Part shown: piece by piece, positions 18,101 through 25,087 of the stretch | How the letters are laid out: each line of letters begins with the position of its first letter | Position numbering within the stretch: position 1 is the first letter of the stretch | Assembly (NCBI RefSeq): GCF_014274465.1 | Contig: NZ_CP060394.1 | Location: 5,146,001-5,210,000, forward strand | Direction of reading: 5' to 3' | DNA from: Alloacidobacterium dinghuense | Lineage (GTDB): Bacteria > Acidobacteriota > Terriglobia > Terriglobales > Acidobacteriaceae | DNA: 64,000 nucleotides | Position numbers and translations under genes: made by a program | The notes under the pieces: model-generated | Told to the model about the DNA's origin: nothing | Database searches by the model: none | What the model saw: only the letters and a program-made list of their open reading frames with translations

Positions 18101-19307
18101 ATCCAGGTGCCAAGATCTGGGTGTTGAAGAAATAGCTTTCGTTGATGTCGCCGCCTAAGATGATGGGCCACCGAACAGAAGTGATCGATAAGTTGTCTGA
18201 ACGAAATCGCTCACTGTTGTTATTTAGTTGCAGTCCGCGGCCGCCATGGTTAGACATCGAGACATTTGTAATGTGAAACTGGGCAGCAGCATCGACTTCT
18301 AGTAAAGTGCCAGTTGTGGCATGGCCGCTCCCATCGAGTTGGATATCGCTTATCTGCCCGTTACAAATTTCTGTGTTAGAGCAAGAGTCAGCGTAGACCG
18401 TAAGCAGGTTCGTCTGAGCAGACGTGAGTTGTAGTATGCTCGCTTGACTGCTATCTCCTTCGATGCATATGTTAGATGGAACACGTAACGTATTGCTTAC
18501 TTTATAGAGGCCGGCAGGTATATATATGCAGGGAGTTGCCCCATTGCTCCCAGCCTGGGGGTTCGCAACCGCAAAAGCAATTGCGGCTTGAATCGCAAGT
18601 GTCGAGTCGTTGGTTCCAGTTGGGTCAGCTCCCCCGGAAAAATCGGGATGTCTGATGTCAACTCGCGGCAGCTTTGTCACCGCATCGGGCGTCCGCAGCG
18701 TTCCAATCATATTACCGCCCGCCAGCGGCACAGCCGAAGCCACCGCCTGGTCCGTATACTGCTTCGTTGCCGCTTGGTTACTAGACGTTGGAGAAGCTGA
18801 CAGTAGCAGCGGCCCAGCCATTGTCCCGCCAGTCAGAGAAAGATAATTACCACTCAGAGATGCGATTGACGTGTCGACATATTGCTTTGTTGCGTCTTGC
18901 ACCGCGATCGTTGCAGGAACAAGTTGAGCGCGAATTGAAACGATGGAGGCAGTCGCCGCGGCCGGGACAACCCAGTATTCTTTGTTTACCGTGCCATCGT
19001 TAAGATGATAGATCGCCGTGTAGTAACTACCCGCCGGAGAAGCTCCAGCGTTCGCGGCAAGATTGATACTAACAAACCCGTCTTGCCCGATTGCAACCGT
19101 TGCATTGCCAGCAGCGACAGCCTGGTTCTTCGCAGTCGAAAAGGCGGCCCATGTTACGATCAGCGTTCCAGTAGCTGGCGTTCCATCTGCTCGATACACT
19201 ACTCCCTGCACCGTCGTAGTCGTTATCTGGGAATGAATAGGCGATGCAGTCAATCCGAATAGCAGGATCCACATCGCATTCTTCACAAACCACCTCTTCT
19301 GGCTCAC
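15069..19307 (-). CDS. Large beta-helix tailspike/fibre-like protein with signal peptide
   Basis: GTG start at 19307 has GAGGAG upstream. The first 26 residues form an apparent Sec signal peptide (basic start, NAMWILLFGLTAS core, cleavage near PIHSQ). Next come a fibre-type segment with the repeat LTGGTMAGPLLLSASPTSSN and ATKQY-T/V-D, then a pectate-lyase-like right-handed beta helix beginning at DFSGGADPTGTNDSTLAIQA. A second beta-helix region follows from about residue 880 (GSTYTTLNSAWNAA), and the C-terminal ~100-residue beta domain ends in CGPDANWYAY. Total length is 1412 residues. Such proteins bind or cut polysaccharide. A signal peptide is odd for a virion component and may mean it is secreted by the host instead. 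Confidence 0.8.
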   Translation of the reverse strand: MSQKRWFVKNAMWILLFGLTASPIHSQITTTTVQGVVYRADGTPATGTLIVTWAAFSTAKNQAVAAGNATVAIGQDGFVSINLAANAGASPAGSYYTAIYHLNDGTVNKEYWVVPAAATASIVSIRAQLVPATIAVQDATKQYVDTSIASLSGNYLSLTGGTMAGPLLLSASPTSSNQAATKQYTDQAVASAVPLAGGNMIGTLRTPDAVTKLPRVDIRHPDFSGGADPTGTNDSTLAIQAAIAFAVANPQAGSNGATPCIYIPAGLYKVSNTLRVPSNICIEGDSSQASILQLTSAQTNLLTVYADSCSNTEICNGQISDIQLDGSGHATTGTLLEVDAAAQFHITNVSMSNHGGRGLQLNNNSERFRSDNLSITSVRWPIILGGDINESYFFNTQILAPGSTAERFGEEYYCYGINCPNNSYPFPNQGAGGGPSSVSPDPHGAITIVKAVNYSFYGGSIKPLKYMSGFRAGGYGSIRNFYLEGFPYSNEPRLNAGIYVNGGVLEKTKLAGELPPSATVVGVTDTSWMAQYFESAADMGTGSIVYYIIMPQDFLSGSAAPSQYNPNIQRGQFEVIEVQGFTADGKMHVLARGASGSSISNGDWPAGSIVEEGPGSQHAAVDIEDSHIAAIQPPGAGYIDNCDQTGVLTCAEVVTGPIPDGLIVDPPGGALDFFDGVGSAKLTIHNIDTSSGSYAHQGEIAVHRYPGLNFDGAYGIPFNQLETAETSGASSRMQLANITGGSYLTAPTYVNGISAQPTVTVPGLGLVWTPTNGFFMRYEQQYGQYGGYNQWMVGTKFANSYCWFDTPAVGSTQSLNRICFKGSPGNAGHAGYEYDVWNGTQWTGAFSVAGQSNSTANVTVSGTTKVGGAFTAASLNGEITVDGSTYTTLNSAWNAAVGIANGTGRNQTVRLGPGSYSVSSSLTEPSNGACINLVGSGGASTAADSTASATTLNVTTNLGGDVVFLGNNSQAQGCVFKDFTILASKNAIHGLELQWFRGLLVDDVAVNDTSAEGILLGEESTTNGHQSGFILRNVTVSYNAANFTPASRPAYGIHMQQTAIDSHLDTVLVRNALIAGIYNEGTGNTGYMIHGFGYPYTCTNAPCSNTALSSSVANASYATDYVIYDTGGAGSVWTDTYADSPAIAGFYVGANGTSIHGGHIQWPDFTSFPSANLAYVSPNVTNGLEVADIGCLGMSSSVNWITYAASSGIPPTFASVHHLTGCGNYAQALEPETTTGFTGGGASNNAPGNSAVATVWASPKAATSNYEAYSAQLYSGYQTDLFEGHIAGQNPFFNVTYQGTVRTQGGIALSTVLNTSGSITLTAANKNVIANASSGTQTITLPSCFTPWPDKASPTGEEFTVIKSDSSTNAVTVTTTSSQAINYQGATANSLVISSAGKRTLVCGPDANWYAY

Positions 19308-19359
19308 CGTTGCTCCTCTTTTTTTCGCGGTCTAACACAGAAACCACTTTCAAGTCTGA

Positions 19360-19725
19360 TTACTTCGTCTCGCTTCTTTCTGCTTCTTTAGCCTTGTTGC
19401 GCTTGAGTTCCTCAGCTTGTTTCAGCAAAATCTGTCCAAGGCTTGGCGGTCTGCGTCGCCTCGAAGTAGCAGCCTGGACTTCTTCCTTAACTCCGCCTAA
19501 GTCGAATAGCAGCTTCGTATGTTGCACACTGCCCTCTACCGCATGATTTGCCAAAGCCTCAACTATTTGCCGGTAGTTTCTTCCAATTTCCTCTTGCGCG
19601 GTTTTTCTGAAGTGTCTCGGCTTGGTCGATAGTCGTTTTTCGGCAGCGTGTGTCTCCGTCTGGGGATCGATTTGCTCAGATTCCATAACTCGTTTAGTGC
19701 GAGGTTTATCAGCTCGTTTAACCAT
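19360..19725 (-). CDS. Small basic helical protein, possible small terminase or regulator
   Basis: From ATG at 19725 the product is 121 residues, very rich in Lys, Arg and Glu. A central helical segment (GRNYRQIVEALANHAVEG) is followed by an Arg-rich stretch (SRRRRPPSLGQILLKQAEEL). It is the first gene after the hairpin terminator and precedes the spike and large terminase genes by position. A small-terminase or DNA-binding role would suit the position, but there is no recognisable helix-turn-helix. I do not recognise the family. Confidence 0.5.
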   Translation of the reverse strand: MVKRADKPRTKRVMESEQIDPQTETHAAEKRLSTKPRHFRKTAQEEIGRNYRQIVEALANHAVEGSVQHTKLLFDLGGVKEEVQAATSRRRRPPSLGQILLKQAEELKRNKAKEAERSETK

Positions 19726-19736
19726 AGGCAAAAATA

Positions 19737-19763
19737 AAAGGGAGGCGGAAACCGCCTCCCTTT
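19737..19763. terminator. Strong hairpin terminator/attenuator at head of the late gene row
   Basis: A perfect 12-bp inverted repeat, AAAGGGAGGCGG / CCGCCTCCCTTT, has a 3-base loop. On the minus strand it is followed by TTTTATTTTTG, a good intrinsic terminator. The ATG of the next gene (19725) comes only 11 bases after the stem, so the U-tract doubles as the 5' leader of the late genes. On the plus strand the T-run is interrupted and weaker. Confidence 0.85.
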
Positions 19764-19787
19764 GTTGTTTTCTTTACTCTTATCTTT

Positions 19788-19793
19788 AGGATA
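19788..19793 (-). promoter_or_regulatory. Possible extended -10 box (TGCTATCCT) ahead of the attenuator
   Basis: Minus-strand TATCCT preceded by TGC lies about 25 bp upstream of the hairpin stem. The nearest -35-like sequence (TTGGCG) is 21 bp away, which is too far for a good match, so this is a weak candidate. Confidence 0.25.
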
Positions 19794-19900
19794 GCATTTT
19801 TAGTGGAAATAGTACGCCAACTTACACCAAACTATTTTCTCCATGAATTGAGCAACTTAGCGACATTTCCACAGATCTACCCCCTTGACAGGTTTTCCTA

Positions 19901-20350
19901 TTAGTCGATTTTTAGAATCTCTAGATCTAGAAATAGGCGAGATAGGTCATCAAGCGTATCTGAATACTTGCGCGTAACAGAGCGTAGGCTCGCCCCAAGA
20001 AGTTCTGCGGTCTCCTCCTGTGTGTATTCCTGCAACGCAATTCGGGAAATCAATTCACGCCCAAACGGATCGATCTTCTTGAGGCATTTCTCAATATCGA
20101 ATAAAAAGATCACGGCATCCTCAAAACTGTGCATACGATAGCTGGATGCTTTTCCACGAAAAACACATTTGCCGATTAGCGACGGCACACGTCCTGTTTG
20201 GAGAGAAACAAACATGTATCTCCGCAAGAGAAGCTCGGTGCGTCTCCTGTAGAAAGCGATGCCTTCTGTAGGTGCGCCTACGGGAACAGACGGCGTGTCA
20301 ACGCTTGTAGATTCGGCCCAGACAAAGGGGAGCATCAATGCTGCGCTCAT
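19901..20350 (-). CDS. Sigma-70 region-4-like phage regulator
   Basis: ATG at 20350 with GGGAGGGAG directly upstream gives 149 residues. The C-terminal half is a sigma region 4-like helix-turn-helix: FGRELISRIALQEYTQEETA then LLGASLRSVTRKYSD. This pattern matches small phage proteins of the DUF1492/ArpU/sigma-4-like kind that activate late transcription. Regions 2 and 3 of a full sigma factor are absent. Its ATG overlaps the stop of the zinc-ribbon gene (ATGA), so the two are co-translated. It is the best candidate for control of the downstream morphogenesis genes. Confidence 0.7.
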   Translation of the reverse strand: MSAALMLPFVWAESTSVDTPSVPVGAPTEGIAFYRRRTELLLRRYMFVSLQTGRVPSLIGKCVFRGKASSYRMHSFEDAVIFLFDIEKCLKKIDPFGRELISRIALQEYTQEETAELLGASLRSVTRKYSDTLDDLSRLFLDLEILKID

Positions 20351-20553
20351 AGCTCCCTCCCGGCAGCCGCATGTTGTGTTGTGATGCGTCGGTTCTTCCT
20401 TGGCCGGCCGGCCAACCTCCTGGATCTTGGAGCAGGAAAGGCTCGCAACCTCGTCGAGCACGTAGCGCAATAAACCTCGTTCAACTCCTGGGCTCGGAAC
20501 CAAAGGCCTCCGCACCCCTCACAAACCTTTAAAGTCACGCGCGTAAACGTCAT
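20347..20553 (-). CDS. Small zinc-ribbon protein
   Basis: ATG at 20553 with GGAG about 6 bases upstream gives 68 residues. Two Cys pairs, CEGCGGLWFR and CATCSTRL, are about 17 residues apart and form a likely zinc ribbon. They are followed by a basic tail (RSRRLAGRPRKNRR) resembling an AT-hook-like DNA-binding segment. It is translationally coupled to the sigma-4-like gene by an ATGA overlap. The combination suggests a small nucleic-acid-binding regulator; no exact family is recognised. A longer reading frame extends upstream to 20637 but lacks a ribosome site. Confidence 0.6.
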   Translation of the reverse strand: MTFTRVTLKVCEGCGGLWFRAQELNEVYCATCSTRLRAFPAPRSRRLAGRPRKNRRITTQHAAAGREL

Positions 20554-20972
20554 TATTTCTCCAAAGCAGTAAAAAAAGTCCACAGCTTTCTTTCTGACTA
20601 TTGCTTCTGCGGACAAGGGAGTAGGTACATCCAGCACGGTCTCAACTGGCTTCCGTTGCCGATTGCATGCATTCCTGTTGTTGGTAGGAATAGGGAGAGA
20701 GAGACACAGATCATGGGGTTATAGAGATAGGGTTTTCTTTAAATAAGTTTCTCTAGTGCCTTCTTCTGAGATACCAGCCCAATGTCCGCGCCCATGTCCA
20801 GAAAGCCGCTAAGGCTCTTTCAACGAGTGGCAAAATCTCAAATGACATGCAAAAGTGAAACGACTGTATCTGCGCGGCGTCGAATTGGTCAACAAATAGC
20901 CACTCAGAAGACGCAGCGTATCTAGCTGGAAAGCTCCGATCCCCCGAAATCAGAGAAACACAACATAGTAGC
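20554..20972. other. Non-coding AT-richer control region between divergent phage regulators
   Basis: About 420 bp carry no supportable gene. It separates the leftward zinc-ribbon/sigma-4-like operon from the rightward repressor-like gene, as in a phage lysogeny control region. It contains purine-rich runs (near 20690-20740) and AT-rich stretches but no clear consensus promoter I can defend. The only strong structured element is the inverted repeat immediately to its right. Confidence 0.5.
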
Positions 20973-21020
20973 TTTTCTTTGAGCTAAGTCTGTGCACAAA
21001 AGTGTATAGCTCAAAGAAAA
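20973..21020. promoter_or_regulatory. 14-bp perfect inverted repeat, candidate repressor operator
   Basis: TTTTCTTTGAGCTA (20973-20986) is repeated exactly inverted as TAGCTCAAAGAAAA (21007-21020), 20 bp apart. The spacer contains the smaller palindrome TGTGCACA. The right arm ends 10 bp before the ATG of the helix-turn-helix gene, where a Shine-Dalgarno would normally be; none is visible. It could be a two-site operator for autoregulation or an mRNA hairpin that controls translation. Confidence 0.6.
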
Positions 21021-21030
21021 CTTTCCACAA

Positions 21031-21744
21031 ATGACCTTTTCGCAGCTACATGAGCAACTTCGCCTGGAACTTCTGCGACGCATCGAGCGCGGAGTGCTCA
21101 GCGGCACGTTGCTGGCCCGTCAAACCGGGTTAAAGCATGCGCATATCTCCAATTTCCTTCACCGTAGGCGCCGTCTTAGCCTGGATGCGCTCGACCGCGT
21201 CCTATCCGCTCAATCCATCACTCTAGAAGAGCTTCTGGCGCAAGCACCAACCCGTCAGAGTCAGGCGCACAAGCATAGTGTTGCGTTAACAAGTCGCGTC
21301 GCGCTTGTATCTCAATCCGTAGCTATCTATGAATCGCAGATACGAACGAGTTCCATTTTGGAACTCGTTCAACTGCCCGCCGGATACCTTGATCATTTGC
21401 GCCCTAGGCGCTCCTCTGACCGAAAAGATTGGGAAAGATTCGTTGCGGTTCGAGTTAGTTACGTACAAGCAGAGCCAATGGGTCCCGTAATCGCTCCGCA
21501 TGCCATTCTTGTCATCGATCGGCAATACAACTCGCTTGTTTCCCATCGGCCGCCAATGCCCAGCATCTATGCCATCCACCGCGGAAATACTATGCTCCTC
21601 CGCTACGCCACGCTTTACGGAAGCACTATTGTTCTCCGTCCTCAAAAGATGGAACATCCGATCGAACTGATCGAAATGAAACCTGAAGAATCCCTTGGCA
21701 ACATCGTTGTGGGCCGCATTTGCGCCAGTATCTCCGAAGCCTAA
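21031..21744 (+). CDS. Helix-turn-helix (Cro/CI-type) phage repressor-like protein
   Basis: The 237-residue product has an N-terminal XRE-type helix-turn-helix (GTLLARQTGLKHAHISNFLH then RRRLSLDALDRVLSA). A short linker leads to a C-terminal beta-rich domain (residues ~130-230) that resembles S24/LexA-like peptidase domains (APHAILVIDRQYNSLVSHRP, RICASISEA). I cannot see a clear Ser-Lys catalytic dyad, so autocleavage may be lost. It is divergent from the rest of the phage block and sits next to a large inverted repeat, which fits the master repressor. The coding sequence contains a perfect 12-bp hairpin at 21344-21370. Confidence 0.72.
   Translation: MTFSQLHEQLRLELLRRIERGVLSGTLLARQTGLKHAHISNFLHRRRRLSLDALDRVLSAQSITLEELLAQAPTRQSQAHKHSVALTSRVALVSQSVAIYESQIRTSSILELVQLPAGYLDHLRPRRSSDRKDWERFVAVRVSYVQAEPMGPVIAPHAILVIDRQYNSLVSHRPPMPSIYAIHRGNTMLLRYATLYGSTIVLRPQKMEHPIELIEMKPEESLGNIVVGRICASISEA
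21344..21370. repeat. Perfect 12-bp hairpin inside the repressor gene
   Basis: GAACGAGTTCCA-TTT-TGGAACTCGTTC is a perfect inverted repeat within the coding region, between the DNA-binding and C-terminal domains. It is far longer than expected by chance in coding DNA of this size and has no T-tract. It could be an internal operator, an RNA structure, or the footprint of a recombination site. Confidence 0.7.
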
Positions 21745-21795
21745 TGCACTCACGCCCGCTCGAATTTTGGTAGCATCGCGTCGGAGGGGTTGTTC

Positions 21796-22020
21796 ATGGA
21801 CCAGATAACGGCTTCGGCGAACGGTACGCGCCGGACTGAAGATATTGCTCTTGACCTGCTCAAATTTGTTGCTGCTACCACTGGTGCGGGTCGCACCGCT
21901 GCTTCCTCACCTGGATTTGTTGCTGCGAGCGCTTCAAAGCCAGAGGATCAGGTAACACACCTGTTGGAACTCTACATGCGCTGTCTGCGCGTTGTTGAAG
22001 GAAAGGGAGAAGCGCGTTAG
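21796..22020 (+). CDS. Small hypothetical protein upstream of the Gfo/Idh/MocA gene
   Basis: A 74-residue protein starts at ATG 21796 with GGAGGGG upstream. It is mostly helical, with an Ala/Ser-rich middle and a C-terminal helix (QVTHLLELYMRCLRVVEGKG). No motif is recognised. It ends 9 bp before the dehydrogenase start, so both are probably transcribed together; this gene marks the return to ordinary chromosome after the phage block. Confidence 0.6.
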   Translation: MDQITASANGTRRTEDIALDLLKFVAATTGAGRTAASSPGFVAASASKPEDQVTHLLELYMRCLRVVEGKGEAR

Positions 22021-22029
22021 CGCGCCATT

Positions 22030-23058
22030 TTGAGGGAATCAGCAACGCAAAACGTAGCAGTGTTCGGTGCGGGTGTGTTCGGCAGGAATCATCTGCGCGT
22101 CTATCGAACCTTGCAGGAATCGGATTTTCCGGTCAGGCTCGCTGCCATCGTGGAAAGTGACACGAGCCGGACCGCGTCGCTTGAGCAGGAATGGGGCCTG
22201 CCCGTCTACGGTTCAATCGACGCTTTTCTCAGCGATTGTGCGAGTGGCAACCTCCAGATAGACGCAGCTTCTGTATGTGTTCCCACGATCGGCCATTTCC
22301 AGGCGGCATCTGCACTCTTGGCTAACGGAATTGACGTGCTCGTCGAAAAACCGATTGCCGCATCTCTTGAGGAAGCAGGGCAGCTCACAGCTCTTGCCAA
22401 TCAGCATCGACGTGTCCTGCAGATTGGGCATCTGGAGCGTTTCAATCCTGCGGTTGCGGCGGTTCGCGGTCTGCTAAATGGTCCGATGTTTTTTGAGGCG
22501 CACCGGCTCAGCGTCTTTAGCCCACGTTCGCTCGATGTAGACGTCGTTTTGGATCTGATGATTCACGACCTTGATATAGTCCTTACCTTTGCACAGTCTC
22601 CTGTCAGCCATGTGCATGCGGTTGGATTGCCCATACTCTCGCCGAAAGTCGATATCGCAAATGTCCGTGTCGAATTCGAGTCGGGCTGCGTCGCCAACTT
22701 TACCGCCAGCCGTGTCAGCACGGAACGAGTGCGCAAGCTGCGTTTTTTTCAACCACACCAATATGTGTCCATTGACTATGCAAGGCAGGACCTTCTCGTA
22801 ATCAATGTGGAAGCCCGGGCAACGGCAAACTCTGGTGTTGTAGGAAATTCTTCCGGGCTCAGCATGCAGAAGCCTCAGGTAACGCAGGGCGAGCCCTTGC
22901 GCTTCGAGATTGAATCATTCCTGGAATGTGTTCGCAGTCGCCGTCGGCCAGTGGTTTCCGGAGAGGATGGACGCGAAGCATTGAAGGCTGCCTTGCAGAT
23001 CAACGCAGCCATCGACGAACACGCCAGGCGCGCCAGACTGGATCGCTACACCGCTTAA
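22030..23058 (+). CDS. Gfo/Idh/MocA family NAD(P)-dependent sugar dehydrogenase
   Basis: The 342-residue protein has the N-terminal Rossmann motif VFGAGVFGRNHLRVY, the family signature DVLVEKPIAASLEEA with catalytic Lys of EKP, and the C-terminal catalytic His region DLMIHDLDIVLTF. This family oxidises sugars or nucleotide sugars. The HDLD pattern resembles UDP-sugar dehydrogenase-like members encoded near lipid A genes, but the substrate cannot be decided here. The start is TTG at 22030, without an obvious Shine-Dalgarno; coupling to the preceding small gene would help. It is convergent with the lipoprotein gene, with only 5 bp between stop codons. Confidence 0.88.
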   Translation: MRESATQNVAVFGAGVFGRNHLRVYRTLQESDFPVRLAAIVESDTSRTASLEQEWGLPVYGSIDAFLSDCASGNLQIDAASVCVPTIGHFQAASALLANGIDVLVEKPIAASLEEAGQLTALANQHRRVLQIGHLERFNPAVAAVRGLLNGPMFFEAHRLSVFSPRSLDVDVVLDLMIHDLDIVLTFAQSPVSHVHAVGLPILSPKVDIANVRVEFESGCVANFTASRVSTERVRKLRFFQPHQYVSIDYARQDLLVINVEARATANSGVVGNSSGLSMQKPQVTQGEPLRFEIESFLECVRSRRRPVVSGEDGREALKAALQINAAIDEHARRARLDRYTA

Positions 23059-23063
23059 AGCTT

Positions 23064-23942
23064 CTATTGCAGATTCTGTATCTGGGTTCCCTTCGGAATA
23101 TCGAGCTGGAACTGGTCGTCTTTCAGCGTCTGGTTGACTGTCACCTTCTGAAAAGTAATGACGATTTGGTACTCCTCAAGCGGACGCTTGATCGTGATGC
23201 TGGTGGGAAAGCGGAAATCCCCGAAAGATTCGTATGGACCATAGATTGCTTGCGTTTGAATATTTCCCTCTTTGTCGTAGATGTCTTCTCCATTCGGAAG
23301 TAGATCTACCCGACTGACGTGAATCACGCGCACCGGAACAAGAATGTTTGAATCGCCGTTTTTCCGAAACACGCTGAGAACATATTCAGGTTCGAGTAGC
23401 AGCTGCTTCTTCGTGGGATCGAGTACAGTCTTTGTCTCCGTCGTCCTCGACAGCGATTCATCTGGTCCAATGCTGTGGATGAGCAAGGAATCGAAGAAAA
23501 CATTCGGCCGCATATTTTCAAGCGGATTCGTCGAAGGTTTGCTGACTGCATTTGAGCCAACAATCGCCTTATTTTCATGCGGGATCAGTAGCTTGAAATT
23601 TGATCCGTCGCTGGCCAGGTCAAATGCGCGAGTATGCAGTACAGGGAGCAGGCCCAGGATTCGCAGCATCTCAGGCTTGCGCAGCAGAATGAAGCCACGA
23701 ACCGACGTGTAGTCGGTTACCTTGCCCTTTTGCGCTCCGCCAACCGACGCTTGAAACTCCACAGTTGCGTTCAGCGACTGAATCGCATCGTACTGTTTGT
23801 TAATATTGCTGACCAATTGCTCCACATCAGCAGACTGGACAACGCTCGGCATTTTCGGTTGCGGAAGCTTTCGGGTATGGCTCAAGCAACCGGTCAACAC
23901 CGGCAGGCACAGCGCCATCGCTTGAAACCAAAACTTTCGCAT
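23064..23942 (-). CDS. LolA/DUF4292-like lipoprotein
   Basis: The 292-residue product has a lipoprotein signal peptide: basic start, hydrophobic core and lipobox LTGC (Cys19). The mature part starts with a helix (VEQLVSNINKQYDAIQSLNA) followed by a long half-barrel of beta strands (RGFILLRKPEMLRI, FKLLIPHENKAIVG), the pattern of outer-membrane lipoprotein-sorting (LolA-like) and DUF4292 proteins. These bind lipid or lipoproteins in the periplasm. It lies 57 bp after mltG on the same strand and may be co-transcribed with it. Confidence 0.75.
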   Translation of the reverse strand: MRKFWFQAMALCLPVLTGCLSHTRKLPQPKMPSVVQSADVEQLVSNINKQYDAIQSLNATVEFQASVGGAQKGKVTDYTSVRGFILLRKPEMLRILGLLPVLHTRAFDLASDGSNFKLLIPHENKAIVGSNAVSKPSTNPLENMRPNVFFDSLLIHSIGPDESLSRTTETKTVLDPTKKQLLLEPEYVLSVFRKNGDSNILVPVRVIHVSRVDLLPNGEDIYDKEGNIQTQAIYGPYESFGDFRFPTSITIKRPLEEYQIVITFQKVTVNQTLKDDQFQLDIPKGTQIQNLQ

Positions 23943-23999
23943 CGGGCCTTCACTATCAAGAACTGCCGCTACAACTCATCTAAATAACGCTCTCGTCGA

Positions 24000-24986
24000 C
24001 TAACGCTGGCCTGCTGCGTGTTGCGCGCGACGATAAGCCTGAACATTTTGTTCATGTTCTTCCAATGTCTTTGCAAAACGGGAATGTCCCGCCGGATCGG
24101 TACTTGCAGCAACAAAATACAAAAATTGTGTCTGGGCTGGCTCCATTGCGGCTTTCAGCGATTCAATGCCAGGATTGCAGATCGGTCCAGGTGGCAGCCC
24201 CGAGTGCTTGTAGGTGTTATAGGGCGAATCGCCGTCAAGGTCGGATTGGTAAATGGTGCCTCTGTATTTTCCATCCAGCAGGTCGGCGTAAATCACGGAG
24301 GGGTCCGTCATGAGCGGCATACCCTTGGCGATGCGATTGGAGAATACGCTTGCTACCATTGGCCGCTCGCTTCCGATGGGTGTTTCTCGTTCGACGAGCG
24401 AAGCCATCGTCACCACGTTGTGATAGTTCTGGATTAGATCAATGCTTGCGGCCGTCTGGCGGAAGCGCTTCACCATCGCGGCAATTATCTGGTCGGGCGT
24501 TGACAGTCGTTGAAATTGATAGGTATCGGGAAAGAGGTAGCCTTCGACGCTCTGCGCGCCAGGATCCAAATCGGAGATCAACGCCACATTCCTCTTAACG
24601 GCCTCAAGAAACGCCTCTTTGCTGCCCAGCTGTGCGGCTTCAACCCTCTGCGCGATGTCAAAGATGTTGGCGCCTTCAGGAATCGTCAACGCCCGCGTAT
24701 AGACATCGCCCCTTTCCAACCTCGCATACACTTCCGACATGCGCGCCGGATGATCAAAGCGATACTCGCCTGCTTTCAGTGTCCCACCCTTCACCGCCCG
24801 CATGATGTCAAAGGCATAACGACTCCGGATCAAACCGTGTGACTTCAGAAGGCGTGCAATTTGTGCCGAACTGGTACCGGGCGGAATTTCCAGAAACATC
24901 TCGCTATGAGGGCCCGCCGGAACGTAAAGCGCCAGTCCGGCACACAACAGAGCTGCAGTCACTGCAAGAAGTAGTAAACGTCGCAA
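24000..24986 (-). CDS. mltG: Endolytic murein transglycosylase (YceG/MltG)
   Basis: It has an N-terminal transmembrane anchor (RRLLLLAVTAALLCAGLAL) followed by a LysM-like segment (FLEIPPGTSSAQIARLL) and the YceG catalytic domain. The catalytic Glu lies in MASLVERETPIGSER; other marks are EGYLFPDTYQF, MTDPSVIYA and YNTYKHSGLPPGPICNPG. It cleaves nascent peptidoglycan and sets glycan length at the inner membrane. Start options are TTG at 24986 or an unlikely GTG at 25106 that would overlap the divergent ruvX. Divergent mltG/ruvX starts lie about 100 bp apart. Confidence 0.93.
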   Translation of the reverse strand: MRRLLLLAVTAALLCAGLALYVPAGPHSEMFLEIPPGTSSAQIARLLKSHGLIRSRYAFDIMRAVKGGTLKAGEYRFDHPARMSEVYARLERGDVYTRALTIPEGANIFDIAQRVEAAQLGSKEAFLEAVKRNVALISDLDPGAQSVEGYLFPDTYQFQRLSTPDQIIAAMVKRFRQTAASIDLIQNYHNVVTMASLVERETPIGSERPMVASVFSNRIAKGMPLMTDPSVIYADLLDGKYRGTIYQSDLDGDSPYNTYKHSGLPPGPICNPGIESLKAAMEPAQTQFLYFVAASTDPAGHSRFAKTLEEHEQNVQAYRRAQHAAGQR

Positions 24987-25087
24987 ATCCCACTTGACCT
25001 GTAATTTGTTTTGATTCCCATCCCTGATTGTATGATGCGACTCATTTTGCCTGCATTTGGCTCTCGGGTCTTGCGTAAGATGCTGCC

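Noticed and set aside
19885-19915. TTGACA on the plus strand looking like a -35 box
   Set aside because: No -10 box at suitable spacing, and it would only drive antisense RNA into the sigma-4-like gene.
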